Shown here: positions 23,911-31,484 of the stretch, piece by piece | Numbering within the stretch: the first letter of the stretch is position 1 | Layout: every line of letters starts with the position of its first letter | NCBI RefSeq assembly: GCF_001567565.1 | Contig: NZ_LSSW01000029.1 | Coordinates: 1 to 64,000 of the forward strand | Direction: 5' to 3' | Origin: Ectopseudomonas composti | GTDB lineage: Bacteria > Pseudomonadota > Gammaproteobacteria > Pseudomonadales > Pseudomonadaceae | Length of the DNA stretch: 64,000 bases | Translations under genes and position numbers: made by a program | Notes under the pieces: model-generated | Told to the model about the DNA's origin: nothing | Database searches by the model: none | Seen by the model: the letters and a program-made list of their open reading frames with translations, nothing else

Positions 23911-24826
23911 ATTTCTCGTAACAGGTGGTGCGGGTTTCATCGGTTCAAACCTGGTCGACGCCTTGCTGGCCGCAGGTCACTCGGTGCGTGTGCTGGACAA
24001 CCTGTCCATGGGCAAGCGCAGCAACCTGCCTCTGGACAATCCGCGCTTGCGTTTCATCGAGGGCGACGTCGCCGATGCCGAGGTGGTCGCGCAGGCGGTC
24101 GCGGGTTGTGCGGGGGTGGCGCATCTGGCTGCCGTGGCCTCGGTGCAGGCTTCGGTGGATGATCCGGTGTCCACTCACCAGAGCAACTTCATTGGCACCC
24201 TGAACCTCTGCGAGGCCATGCGTCAGCATGGCGTGCGGCGCGTGGTTTACGCCTCCAGTGCGGCTATCTATGGCAACAACGGCGAGGGCGTGGCAATCGA
24301 TGAAGCGACCGCCAAGGCGCCGTTGACGCCTTATGCATCCGACAAGTTGGCGGGCGAGCACTATCTGGATTTCTATCGCCGCCAGCATGCCCTGGAGCCG
24401 GCGGTGTTTCGCTTCTTCAATATCTTCGGTCCGCGCCAGGATCCGTCATCGCCGTACTCCGGCGTGATCAGCATCTTCACTCAGCGCGCGCAGCAAGGGC
24501 TGCCGATCAGCGTCTTCGGTGATGGCGAACAGACCCGCGATTTCTTCTACGTTGGCGATCTGGTCGTGCTGTTGATGCAGGCGTTGCTCAATGAGCAGGT
24601 GGTGAGTGACCCGGTCAACGTGGGCTGGAGTCAGGCCGTCAGCCTCAATCAGCTGCTGACCGAGATCGGCGCGCTGTGTGGTGGCCTGCCGCAGGTGACG
24701 CACCTGCCGGCGCGCGCGGGTGATATCCGTCACTCGCGTGCCGACAATACGCGCTTGCAGGCGCATTACCGCCTGCCGCAGCAGACCCCGTTGCGCGAGG
24801 GTTTGCGGCAGTTGCTCGGCTTGTGA
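23903..24826 (+). CDS. NAD-dependent epimerase/dehydratase (extended SDR)
   Basis: This 307-residue enzyme resembles UDP-glucose 4-epimerases. The Rossmann motif GGAGFIGSN lies at residues 8-16. The catalytic Ser-Tyr-Lys set is YASSAAIYG with YASDK near residue 148. The sugar-nucleotide loop FNIFGPRQDPSSPYSGVI is typical of GalE/WbpP types. The start at 23903 overlaps the upstream gene. The true substrate cannot be read from the sequence. Confidence 0.85.
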   Translation: MAEFLVTGGAGFIGSNLVDALLAAGHSVRVLDNLSMGKRSNLPLDNPRLRFIEGDVADAEVVAQAVAGCAGVAHLAAVASVQASVDDPVSTHQSNFIGTLNLCEAMRQHGVRRVVYASSAAIYGNNGEGVAIDEATAKAPLTPYASDKLAGEHYLDFYRRQHALEPAVFRFFNIFGPRQDPSSPYSGVISIFTQRAQQGLPISVFGDGEQTRDFFYVGDLVVLLMQALLNEQVVSDPVNVGWSQAVSLNQLLTEIGALCGGLPQVTHLPARAGDIRHSRADNTRLQAHYRLPQQTPLREGLRQLLGL

Positions 24827-24838
24827 ATCGAGCCCATG

Positions 24839-24864
24839 AAAAAGCCGGCGTACGCCGGCTTTTT
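24839..24864. terminator. Terminator shared by epimerase and oprG
   Basis: AAAAAGCCGGCG pairs with CGCCGGCTTTTT around a short loop, with A and T runs for both directions. Confidence 0.88.
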
Positions 24865-24881
24865 CATGTCTGCGAGGGCTG

Positions 24882-25574
24882 TCAGAACTTGTAGCCCAGG
24901 CCGACCATGTAGACGAAGGGGTCAACGTCAACGTCGACCTTGGCGCGCACGCCGAGGGCGTTGTTGTCGACATAGGCAGTGGTATCGATGTCGATATAGC
25001 GCACCTGGGCGTTGAGCATCAGGCTGTCGGTCAGCATGTAATCGGCACCCACCTGCCAGGCCAGACCCCAGGAGTTCTTGGCGCGGAAGTTGTCGAAGCC
25101 GTTGGCGCTGGCAGCGCTGCCGACGTGCTCGTCAAAGATCCAAGTGTAGTTGATGCCGGCGCCGACGTAGGGCTGGAAGGCCGACTTCGCGTCCAGCGGG
25201 TAGTAGACCAGGCTGAGGGTCGGCGGCAGGTGCTTGAGGGTGCCCAGCTTGCCGTTGGCCGCATCGAGGACGGTGCCCTTGATCTTCACGTCGTGTTCGA
25301 ACGGGGTTGCCGCCAGCAGCTCGATACCCAGGTTGTCGGTGAGCATGTAGGCGAAGTTCAGACCCAGCTGAGTGTCACTGCTCATGGTTGCCTTGCCGCC
25401 GAGATCGGTACCAGCGAGGCCGCCGCGATCAACCTTGACGCTGGAAGAGTCGGCGTCTGGGTTGACGGTGATGGCACCGGCACGGATGAGAATGTCGCCA
25501 GCCTGGTGAGCATGAGCGACAGGGGAGGCGATGGCCAGGGCCAGCAGAGAGGCAGTGAACAGTGACTTGTACAT
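24882..25574 (-). CDS. oprG: Outer membrane protein OprG (OmpW family)
   Basis: The 230-residue precursor has a Sec signal peptide (MYKSLFTASLLALAIASPVAHA). The rest is an eight-stranded barrel of the OmpW family, beginning HQAGDILIRAGAITVNPDAD and ending VYMVGLGYKF with the terminal aromatic residue needed for barrel assembly. The family passes small hydrophobic molecules across the outer membrane. In P. aeruginosa oprG depends on the anaerobic regulator Anr, and a matching site is present upstream here. Confidence 0.92.
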   Translation of the reverse strand: MYKSLFTASLLALAIASPVAHAHQAGDILIRAGAITVNPDADSSSVKVDRGGLAGTDLGGKATMSSDTQLGLNFAYMLTDNLGIELLAATPFEHDVKIKGTVLDAANGKLGTLKHLPPTLSLVYYPLDAKSAFQPYVGAGINYTWIFDEHVGSAASANGFDNFRAKNSWGLAWQVGADYMLTDSLMLNAQVRYIDIDTTAYVDNNALGVRAKVDVDVDPFVYMVGLGYKF

Positions 25575-25617
25575 ATCGAGCTCCAGTTCGAGTCGGTTGT
25601 GTCTTTGGCTGGAATCA

Positions 25618-25658
25618 ATGCTAAGCCAAGCAACAATTCACTTTTTGACCTGGCTCAA
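25618..25658 (-). promoter_or_regulatory. Class II Anr/FNR-type promoter of oprG
   Basis: TTGAC-CTGG-CTCAA (25645-25658) is a dyad with one mismatch per half to TTGAT-N4-ATCAA. On the minus strand a TAGCAT -10 box lies at 25623-25618. The predicted start near 25611 is about 41 bases from the dyad centre, the usual class II FNR spacing. oprG begins 36 bases further on, after GGAG. Confidence 0.6.
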
Positions 25659-25692
25659 TAGATCGGCTGGCTCTGCTGCGGTGTTTTGTCCA

Positions 25693-25740
25693 TTGCTTCA
25701 AATGCATCTCTAGATGATAATGTTTCTCTTTTTGAAGCAA
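25693..25740 (+). promoter_or_regulatory. Fur-like box inside a 10-base inverted repeat, upstream of the TonB operon
   Basis: TGATAATGTTTCTCT (25715-25729) matches 11 of 14 informative bases of the Fur 7-1-7 core TGATAAT-N-ATTATCA. It is bracketed by the exact inverted repeat TTGCTTCAAA (25693-25702) and TTTGAAGCAA (25731-25740). The TonB operon starts at 25767. Confidence 0.4.
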
Positions 25741-25766
25741 GCCTGTCTGTCGAGGACCCTCTGCGC

Positions 25767-26540
25767 ATGAATCGCTTCCCCCTCCGTTCCCTGGCCGTGG
25801 CCCTGATGTTGGCCAGCGGCTCGCTGGCTGCCGCGCCTCTGGATGCCGCGCTGGATGAAAGCCAGCGTCTGGCCGCCGAGGCCAAAGCCTCTCAGGGCCG
25901 TGTCGAGCAGCTGGATGATGCCAGCCGAGAGATGCTCAATGAGTACCGAAATGCCCTGCAGCAGGCTGAGGCTTTGAAAGGTTATAACAGTCAACTTCGT
26001 GATCTGGTCGAAGCCCAGCGTCAAGAGCTGGCCAGCTACCAGAAGCAGCTCGATGGCATCGAGCGTACCCAGGAAGCGGTGAGCCCGCAGATGGTCAAGA
26101 TGGTCGAGGTGCTGGGTGAGTTCATCGCCGCCGATCTGCCTTTCCTGCCCGAAGAGCGTGAAGACCGTCTGGCGCAGCTGCAGGATCTGCTGCCGCGCGC
26201 CGATGTCAGCCTGGCCGACAAGTACCGTCGTATCCTCGAGGCCTATCAGATCGAGAGCGATTACGGCCGCACGCTCGAAGCCTGGCGTGGTGAGCTGAAT
26301 CAGGCCGACGGCGGTTCGCGCAGCGTCGAGTTCCTGCGTCTGGGCCGCAGCATGCTTTATTACCAGACCCTCGACGCCCATGAGAGCGGCTGGTGGAACC
26401 CGCAGACCAAGGCCTGGGAAGTGCTCGATGGCAGCGCGCGTCGTCCGCTGACCCAGGCCATCGCCATTGCCCGCCAGCAGCAGGCGCCTGCCGCGCTGTC
26501 CCTGCCGATCAAGACCCTGGCCGAGGAGGCCGCACAATGA
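25767..26540 (+). CDS. DUF3450 periplasmic coiled-coil protein of a TonB system
   Basis: The 257-residue protein has a signal peptide (MNRFPLRSLAVALMLASGSLAAA) and a long helical, coiled-coil-like segment to about residue 125. This is the DUF3450 pattern seen at the head of extended TonB loci in Vibrio and Pseudomonas. It may assist the long ExbB-like protein in the periplasm; its exact role is not known. The ATG at 25767 is chosen because it starts the signal peptide. Its TGA overlaps the next ATG. Confidence 0.8.
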   Translation: MNRFPLRSLAVALMLASGSLAAAPLDAALDESQRLAAEAKASQGRVEQLDDASREMLNEYRNALQQAEALKGYNSQLRDLVEAQRQELASYQKQLDGIERTQEAVSPQMVKMVEVLGEFIAADLPFLPEEREDRLAQLQDLLPRADVSLADKYRRILEAYQIESDYGRTLEAWRGELNQADGGSRSVEFLRLGRSMLYYQTLDAHESGWWNPQTKAWEVLDGSARRPLTQAIAIARQQQAPAALSLPIKTLAEEAAQ

Positions 26541-27886
26541 GTCGTCGTGTTGTAGCCGTACTGGCGCTCAGCCTGTTGCCGGCACTGGCCGCCGTGGCCG
26601 AAACCCTCAACCCCGATCAACTGCTGCAGCGCATTCGCAGTGAGCGTGCCGCCGAAGTCAGCGCCATGCAGGAGCGCGAGCAGGCGTTTCTCGCCAAGCG
26701 CGGCGAGCAGGCGCAACTGCTCGCTAGCGCGCGCTCCGCACTGAATACCCAGAAAGCCGAAAGCGAGCGTCTGAAAGCCGAATTCGACCGCCAGGAAGCC
26801 GAGCTGGCCGAGCAGGAAAAACTGCTGGCGCAGCGCGTCGGCCACCTCGGTGAGTTGTTCGGTGTGGTGCGCCAAAGCGCCGGTGACGTCGCCGGGCAAT
26901 GGCAGGACAGCCTGCTCAACGCCCAATATCCGGAGCGCCTGAAGCGCCTCAAGGCGCTGGCTGAAAGCCGTTCGCTGCCGTCGGCCGAGGACCTCGACGG
27001 CTACTGGATGCTGCTGCTCGAAGACCTGGCCGCCAGCGGCCGTATCGAACGCCTGCAACTGCCGGTGGTGAATGCCGATGGTTCGCGTCAGCAGCAGCAG
27101 GTGCTGCGTGTCGGCGCGTTCGCCGTGTATGGCGAGGACGCCTTCCTGCGTTACGACGCCGATGCCGGGCAACTGGTAGCGCCGCCGCGTCAGCCGTCCG
27201 GCCTGGGTCAGGTCAAGGACTACCTGGACAGCACCGACGCACTGGCCACACTGCCGATCGACCCGAGCCGTGGCAGCCTGCTGGCGCAACTGCAGCAGCA
27301 GCCGACCCTGTGGGATCGCCTGCAGCAGGGTGGTCTGGTTGGCTGGGTGATCGTCGTGCTCGGCGCCTTCGGCCTGCTGCTCGCTGTATGGCGCATGGTC
27401 TACCTCGCTCGCGTTGGCAGTGGCGTCAAGGCGCAGATGCATGACCTCAGCGCGCCGCGTAACGACAACCCGCTGGGCCGTGTGATCGGGGTACTGGGCG
27501 CCAAGCCGCAACTGGCTGACCTGGAAACCCTGGAGCTCAAGCTCGACGAAGCGATCCTGCAGGAGACGCCGCCGCTGGAGAAAGGCCAGGGGCTGCTCAA
27601 GCTGCTGGCCGCCGTTGCGCCGCTGCTCGGCCTGCTGGGCACCGTGACCGGCATGATCGTGACCTTCCAGGCCATCACCCAGAGCGGTGGCGGCGACTCG
27701 CGCCTGATGGCCGACGGTATCTCCCAGGCGCTGGTAACCACCGTACTGGGCCTGGTCGTGGCCATCCCGCTGCTGTTCCTGCACAGCCTGCTGGCCAGCC
27801 GCAGCAAGGGGCTGATCCAGGTACTGGAGCAGCAGAGCGCCGGTTTGATCGCCCTGCACCTGTCGGGAGCGCCGCGCCGTGACTGA
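26537..27886 (+). CDS. Long ExbB/TolQ-family protein with periplasmic domain (TtpC-like)
   Basis: The 449-residue protein has a signal-like N-terminus (MSRRVVAVLALSLLPALAAVAE) and a periplasmic coiled coil rich in Glu, Gln and Ala (about 25-120). A folded region follows to about 265, then a MotA/TolQ/ExbB proton-channel domain with three helices in the last 180 residues (core LLKLLAAVAPLLGLLGTVTGMIVTFQAI). This matches TtpC, which Vibrio TonB2-type systems need in addition to ExbB. It overlaps both neighbouring genes by a few bases. Confidence 0.82.
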   Translation: MSRRVVAVLALSLLPALAAVAETLNPDQLLQRIRSERAAEVSAMQEREQAFLAKRGEQAQLLASARSALNTQKAESERLKAEFDRQEAELAEQEKLLAQRVGHLGELFGVVRQSAGDVAGQWQDSLLNAQYPERLKRLKALAESRSLPSAEDLDGYWMLLLEDLAASGRIERLQLPVVNADGSRQQQQVLRVGAFAVYGEDAFLRYDADAGQLVAPPRQPSGLGQVKDYLDSTDALATLPIDPSRGSLLAQLQQQPTLWDRLQQGGLVGWVIVVLGAFGLLLAVWRMVYLARVGSGVKAQMHDLSAPRNDNPLGRVIGVLGAKPQLADLETLELKLDEAILQETPPLEKGQGLLKLLAAVAPLLGLLGTVTGMIVTFQAITQSGGGDSRLMADGISQALVTTVLGLVVAIPLLFLHSLLASRSKGLIQVLEQQSAGLIALHLSGAPRRD

Positions 27887-28427
27887 TCTGTTCGCCTTCT
27901 GGCTGCGTGCGGTCGACAGTGCCTATGCACTGCTCGACTTCATGAGCGCCGGCGGCGTGGTGATGTGGGCGCTGGCGGTGCTCTGCGTGGTGTTCTGGAC
28001 CCTGGTGTTCGAGCGCTTCTGGTACATGCGCAGGATTTTCCCGCGCTGGGTGCTGGAGCGCCGCGAGGCCTGGCAGCAGGTGCTCGCCGATGACAACGGC
28101 AACTGGCAACGCGCCGTGCGCCTGGCCTGGCTGGCGCAGGCGCGTCAGCAGCTGGCGGCGCCGCTACGCCTGGGCAAGACCCTGGTCGCGCTGTATCCGC
28201 TGTTGGGCCTGCTCGGCACCGTGCTTGGCATGATCGCCGTGTTCGACGTCCTCGCTCTCAACGGCACCGGTAACCCACGCGGCATGGCCGCAGGCGTCTG
28301 GCAGGCAACCCTGCCGACCATGGCCGGCATGGTCCTGGCCATTCCTGGATTGTTCAGCCTGGCGCGCCTCGAGCGCGAAGCCAGCCAGGCCATCGAGCGG
28401 CTGGCCGACCAGCTGCGTCACGACTGA
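27879..28427 (+). CDS. exbB: Short ExbB-family proton channel subunit
   Basis: The 182-residue inner-membrane protein has three predicted helices and the conserved pore segment KTLVALYPLLGLLGTVLGMIAVFDVLA. It starts with GTG at 27879, overlapping the upstream gene by 8 bases. With ExbD it forms the proton-driven motor that energises TonB. Confidence 0.88.
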   Translation: MTDLFAFWLRAVDSAYALLDFMSAGGVVMWALAVLCVVFWTLVFERFWYMRRIFPRWVLERREAWQQVLADDNGNWQRAVRLAWLAQARQQLAAPLRLGKTLVALYPLLGLLGTVLGMIAVFDVLALNGTGNPRGMAAGVWQATLPTMAGMVLAIPGLFSLARLEREASQAIERLADQLRHD

Positions 28428-28438
28428 GATCGCCCAAC

Positions 28439-28849
28439 ATGAGAATGCGTCGTCACCACCAGCAGGACGAAGACACCGGCATCGACCTTACGCCGATGCT
28501 CGACGTGGTCTTCATCATGCTGATCTTCTTCATCGTCACCAGCTCCTTCATCCGTGAGTCCGGGGTCGAGGTGCAGCGCCCGCAGGCGGAAACCGCCAAC
28601 CCGCAGGACAAGGGCAACATCCTCATCGCCGTCACCGCTGACGGGCAGATCTGGATGGACAAGCAGCCTGTAGACATCCGCAGCGTACGGGCTCACGTCG
28701 AGCGCATGCGCGTCGATCAGCCCGAGGGCGCGGTGGTGGTGCAGGCTGACAAGGATGCGCGCACCGGCCTGGTCGTCCAGGTGATGGATCAGGCGCGTCT
28801 GGCCGGTGTGCAGGATGTCGCCCTGGCCGCCGGTAGCGGAGTCAACTGA
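28439..28849 (+). CDS. exbD: ExbD biopolymer transport protein
   Basis: The 136-residue protein has a basic cytoplasmic N-terminus, one helix and a periplasmic domain. The proton-carrying aspartate of the helix is D22 (LTPMLDVVFIMLIFFIV). Its last base is the first base of the tonB start codon. Confidence 0.92.
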   Translation: MRMRRHHQQDEDTGIDLTPMLDVVFIMLIFFIVTSSFIRESGVEVQRPQAETANPQDKGNILIAVTADGQIWMDKQPVDIRSVRAHVERMRVDQPEGAVVVQADKDARTGLVVQVMDQARLAGVQDVALAAGSGVN

Positions 28850-29532
28850 TGCGCCTGCCGCTGTCTTTTCTCTGCGCCTGCCTGATGGCCTTGGGGTTGT
28901 TCGCCCTGATGCTGTACATGGTCGCGCCGCCGAGCGCCAAGGTCAGTCAGGACCCGGTCAGCGTGGCCAACTTCGTGCGCATGGACGGCAATACCAGCGA
29001 GACGGCCAGCCGCACCCGTCAGCAGGCGCCGCAGCCACCTCAGCCGCAAACGCCGCAGCCACCCACGCCGCCGACCCCGCAAACCGCCACGCCGAGCGCT
29101 AACCTGCCGGCGCTGGATATCCAACTGCCCAGTCTGGCCAGCGGCATCGCCGTCAACAGCGCGCCGGCGCCGAGCCTGTCCGGGCTGGCGCCCGGGGCGC
29201 CGGCACCGACGCCGCCGAGCGAAGCTGCCGAGTCCGGCGGGCAGATGGGCGGGATGGAAAGCGAGGTCATGCCACTCAACGACGTGCGTCCTGACTATCC
29301 GGGCTATGCGCTGCAAAAGGGCATCGAAGGTTTCGTCAAACTGGCTTTCACCATCAACCGCTCCGGCAGCGTGGAAAACATCCGCGTGCTGGAGGCCAAC
29401 CCGCGTAACGTTTTCGAGCGCGAAGCGCGTCGTGCCGCCTCTCGCTGGCGCTTCGCGCCGCGCACCGAAGGCGGCCTGGCGGTAGACCGCGAAGCGGTGA
29501 AAACCCTCTACTTCCGTCTTCAAAGGAGGTGA
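28849..29532 (+). CDS. tonB: TonB energy-transducing protein
   Basis: The 227-residue protein has an N-terminal anchor helix (about 4-25), a proline-rich spacer (about 60-125) and a C-terminal TonB domain (RPDYPGYALQKGIEGFVKLAFTI... to FRLQRR). It passes proton-motive force to outer-membrane receptors. The BtuB-like receptor at 47332 could be one client, but that is not shown by the sequence. The long proline spacer is needed to reach the outer membrane. Confidence 0.9.
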   Translation: MRLPLSFLCACLMALGLFALMLYMVAPPSAKVSQDPVSVANFVRMDGNTSETASRTRQQAPQPPQPQTPQPPTPPTPQTATPSANLPALDIQLPSLASGIAVNSAPAPSLSGLAPGAPAPTPPSEAAESGGQMGGMESEVMPLNDVRPDYPGYALQKGIEGFVKLAFTINRSGSVENIRVLEANPRNVFEREARRAASRWRFAPRTEGGLAVDREAVKTLYFRLQRR

Positions 29533-29534
29533 CC

Positions 29535-30632
29535 ATGTACCGTTGGGTGTTGCTCGTGATGCTCAGTGCTGCGGCCATGCCTGGCATGGCCCAGCAGACC
29601 GTCGATCCGGCCGTGTTCAAGGCTCTGAATGCGGCGCAGGCCGCGCAGCAGAAGGGCGACTACAGCGCCGCGCGCCAGGCCCTGGATGCCGTCAAACCGG
29701 CCGGTGGCAGCCTCGAAGAGGCGCTGGTCTGGCGCAGCAAGGCCTATGTGGCCTGGTCGGCCGGCAACAATGGCCAGGCCATCGACTGGCTGGACAAGGC
29801 CGTGCGCAGCGGCAAGCTGGACGACGAAATGCTGGTCGGCGAGCGCCTCAACCTGGCCAAGCTCAACCTCAGCGAGCGCCGCTACGCCAAGGTCGTCGAG
29901 CTGCTGGCGCCGAGTCAGGGCACTGCCTCCGAGGAGGTCTTGCAGATGCTGGTGCAGGCCTATCAGGGCATGAACCAGCCGGCCAAGGCGCTGCCGTTGG
30001 CCGAGCGTTATGTGCAGGCCAACCCCAATGCCGCTGACATCTGGCTGCAGTTTCTGGTGGGTGCCAATGCCGACCTGAAGCGCTATGCCCAGGCCGAGCG
30101 GTGGCAGCGTCAGTTGCTGGTCCGCCAGCCAAACGATGCCAAGAGCTGGCGCCAACTGGCGAGCCTGCAGCAGATGGCCGGCAGCAATGACAAGGCGCTG
30201 GCCACTCTGCGTGCCGCGCACAGCAAGGGCCTGCGCTTCAGCGAGTCGGAGCTGGACAATCTGGTACTGCTGGCCGGCGCCGCCGACCAGCCGTGGCAGG
30301 GCGCCAAGCTGCTCGCCGGCATGCTCGACAGCGGCCTGCTGGCCAACACCGCCGCGCGTCAGGAGCGCCTTGGCCTGTTCTGGTGGCAGGCGCGTGATCG
30401 CGCGGCTGCCGTTCGTGTGCTGCGGCCCCTGGCCGAGCGCAGCGGCAACGGTAAGCACTGGTTGTACGTCGCCCAGCTGGAGTTGGAGCAAGCGCGTTGG
30501 CAGGCCGGTCTGGACGCCCTGGCGCGTGCCGAGCGCAACGGTGCCGAACGGTCCAAGGTGCGTTCGTGGCGGCAGTGGGCAGAAAGCGAGCTGCGCTTCG
30601 AGCGTGAGAAGCGGGTCGCCAGTCGCAACTGA
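29535..30632 (+). CDS. TPR-repeat protein of the TonB operon
   Basis: The 365-residue precursor has a signal peptide (MYRWVLLVMLSAAAMPGMAQQ) and then helical repeats of TPR type through most of its length. A very strong ribosome-binding site (AAAGGAGGT) lies at the end of tonB. TPR proteins commonly close such extended TonB loci and may act as a periplasmic scaffold. A terminator follows. Confidence 0.78.
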   Translation: MYRWVLLVMLSAAAMPGMAQQTVDPAVFKALNAAQAAQQKGDYSAARQALDAVKPAGGSLEEALVWRSKAYVAWSAGNNGQAIDWLDKAVRSGKLDDEMLVGERLNLAKLNLSERRYAKVVELLAPSQGTASEEVLQMLVQAYQGMNQPAKALPLAERYVQANPNAADIWLQFLVGANADLKRYAQAERWQRQLLVRQPNDAKSWRQLASLQQMAGSNDKALATLRAAHSKGLRFSESELDNLVLLAGAADQPWQGAKLLAGMLDSGLLANTAARQERLGLFWWQARDRAAAVRVLRPLAERSGNGKHWLYVAQLELEQARWQAGLDALARAERNGAERSKVRSWRQWAESELRFEREKRVASRN

Positions 30633-30652
30633 CGACAGCGTTGCCGGATATG

Positions 30653-30681
30653 AAAAAGCCAGACGCGACGTCTGGCTTTTT
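30653..30681. terminator. Terminator between TPR gene and DUF3299 gene
   Basis: AAAAAGCCAGACG pairs with CGTCTGGCTTTTT around a CGA loop. A and T runs on both sides serve two convergent operons. Confidence 0.88.
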
Positions 30682-30715
30682 CTTTGGCGGGGTATTGGTA
30701 GGGGCGGCGGGCGGC

Positions 30716-30764
30716 GTTGCGATTTATCCGCGAATCCTTTCGCGGCTGAAGCCGCGCCTACGAT
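30716..30764. repeat. REP-type palindromic element
   Basis: The unit GATTTATCCGCGAATCCTTT is followed by CGCGGCTGAAGCCGCGCCTAC. Related cores occur at 38560, 55860 and 57183 in this window. Such short palindromes are common between convergent Pseudomonas genes. Confidence 0.7.
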
Positions 30765-30766
30765 GA

Positions 30767-31288
30767 TCAGCTGTCGGGCAGTTCGTAGGCGTAGATCTTG
30801 TTTGCCTCCATCTGGTAGCCGACCTCGGCCAGCTCACTGCTGACGTGCTCGGTTTTCAGCGGGCCTTCGACCCAGAACGGCTGGTACAGCGCATCGAGCA
30901 GCACGCCGAGCTCACTGGTGACATGAACGATCTGGTTCGACGGCGGTGGTGGCACGTGGATGCAGGCGCCGAAGTAGGGGACCAGCAGGAACTCCACCAC
31001 CCGCCCTTCGTCGGTGACATCGAGCGGAACGATGTAGCCCGGCAACTTGACCATCTGCCCATTGAGCTCCTTCACCACGGGGGCCGCAGGCGATTGCTGC
31101 ATGGCCGCGGGGCCGGACTCGGCCAATGCGTCGGCCAGTTGCGAGAGGTCATGAATGGGCGCCGGATCGACGACCTGCGGCGGTGCATTCGGAGGGATCA
31201 GATCGGACCAGGTGAGTTCGCGCACTTCAGCGGCAGCCAGGGGCAAGGCCAGGGTCAGCAGCAGAGTGGCGAGCAGGGGGCGGCGCAT
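30767..31288 (-). CDS. DUF3299 lipocalin-like periplasmic protein of the zinc locus
   Basis: The 173-residue precursor has a signal peptide (MRRPLLATLLLTLALPLAAAEV). The mature part contains the DUF3299 core (KLPGYIVPLDV...EFLLVPYFGACIHVPPPPSNQ). The conserved C and H in GACIHVP might bind metal. Neighbouring genes place it in a ZrgABCDE-like zinc-uptake locus. Its own role is not established. A 197-base gap with a repeat separates it from the permease gene. Confidence 0.75.
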   Translation of the reverse strand: MRRPLLATLLLTLALPLAAAEVRELTWSDLIPPNAPPQVVDPAPIHDLSQLADALAESGPAAMQQSPAAPVVKELNGQMVKLPGYIVPLDVTDEGRVVEFLLVPYFGACIHVPPPPSNQIVHVTSELGVLLDALYQPFWVEGPLKTEHVSSELAEVGYQMEANKIYAYELPDS

Positions 31289-31357
31289 GGACTACCTCTG
31301 TAAAGTGATTCGCCCGCACAGTGTACAGGCGAATCGCGGCTTGGAGACCTGTTCAAG

Positions 31358-31470
31358 GTCTAGCGAGCTAGACCAATGCAAGGCAAAAAAACAGGCGAGG
31401 GCGCGCAGTTTACGAGCTGTAAGCGAGGCGCCCGAGCCTGTTTTCAACGCAGCAGTGCCGACACCGCAGA
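31358..31470. repeat. Copy 1 of a ~110-base structured repeat
   Basis: It begins with the palindrome GGTCTAGCGAGCTAGACC, continues ATGCAAGGCAAAA...CAGGCGAGGGCGCGCAGTTTA and ends with CTGTTTTCAACGCAGCAGTGCCGAC. A clear second copy lies at 42045-42152. It can fold on itself through the CAGGCGAGG/CCGAGCCTG arms. No ORF of its own was seen. Confidence 0.75.
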
Positions 31471-31484
31471 CCTCGGGCAGGTTC

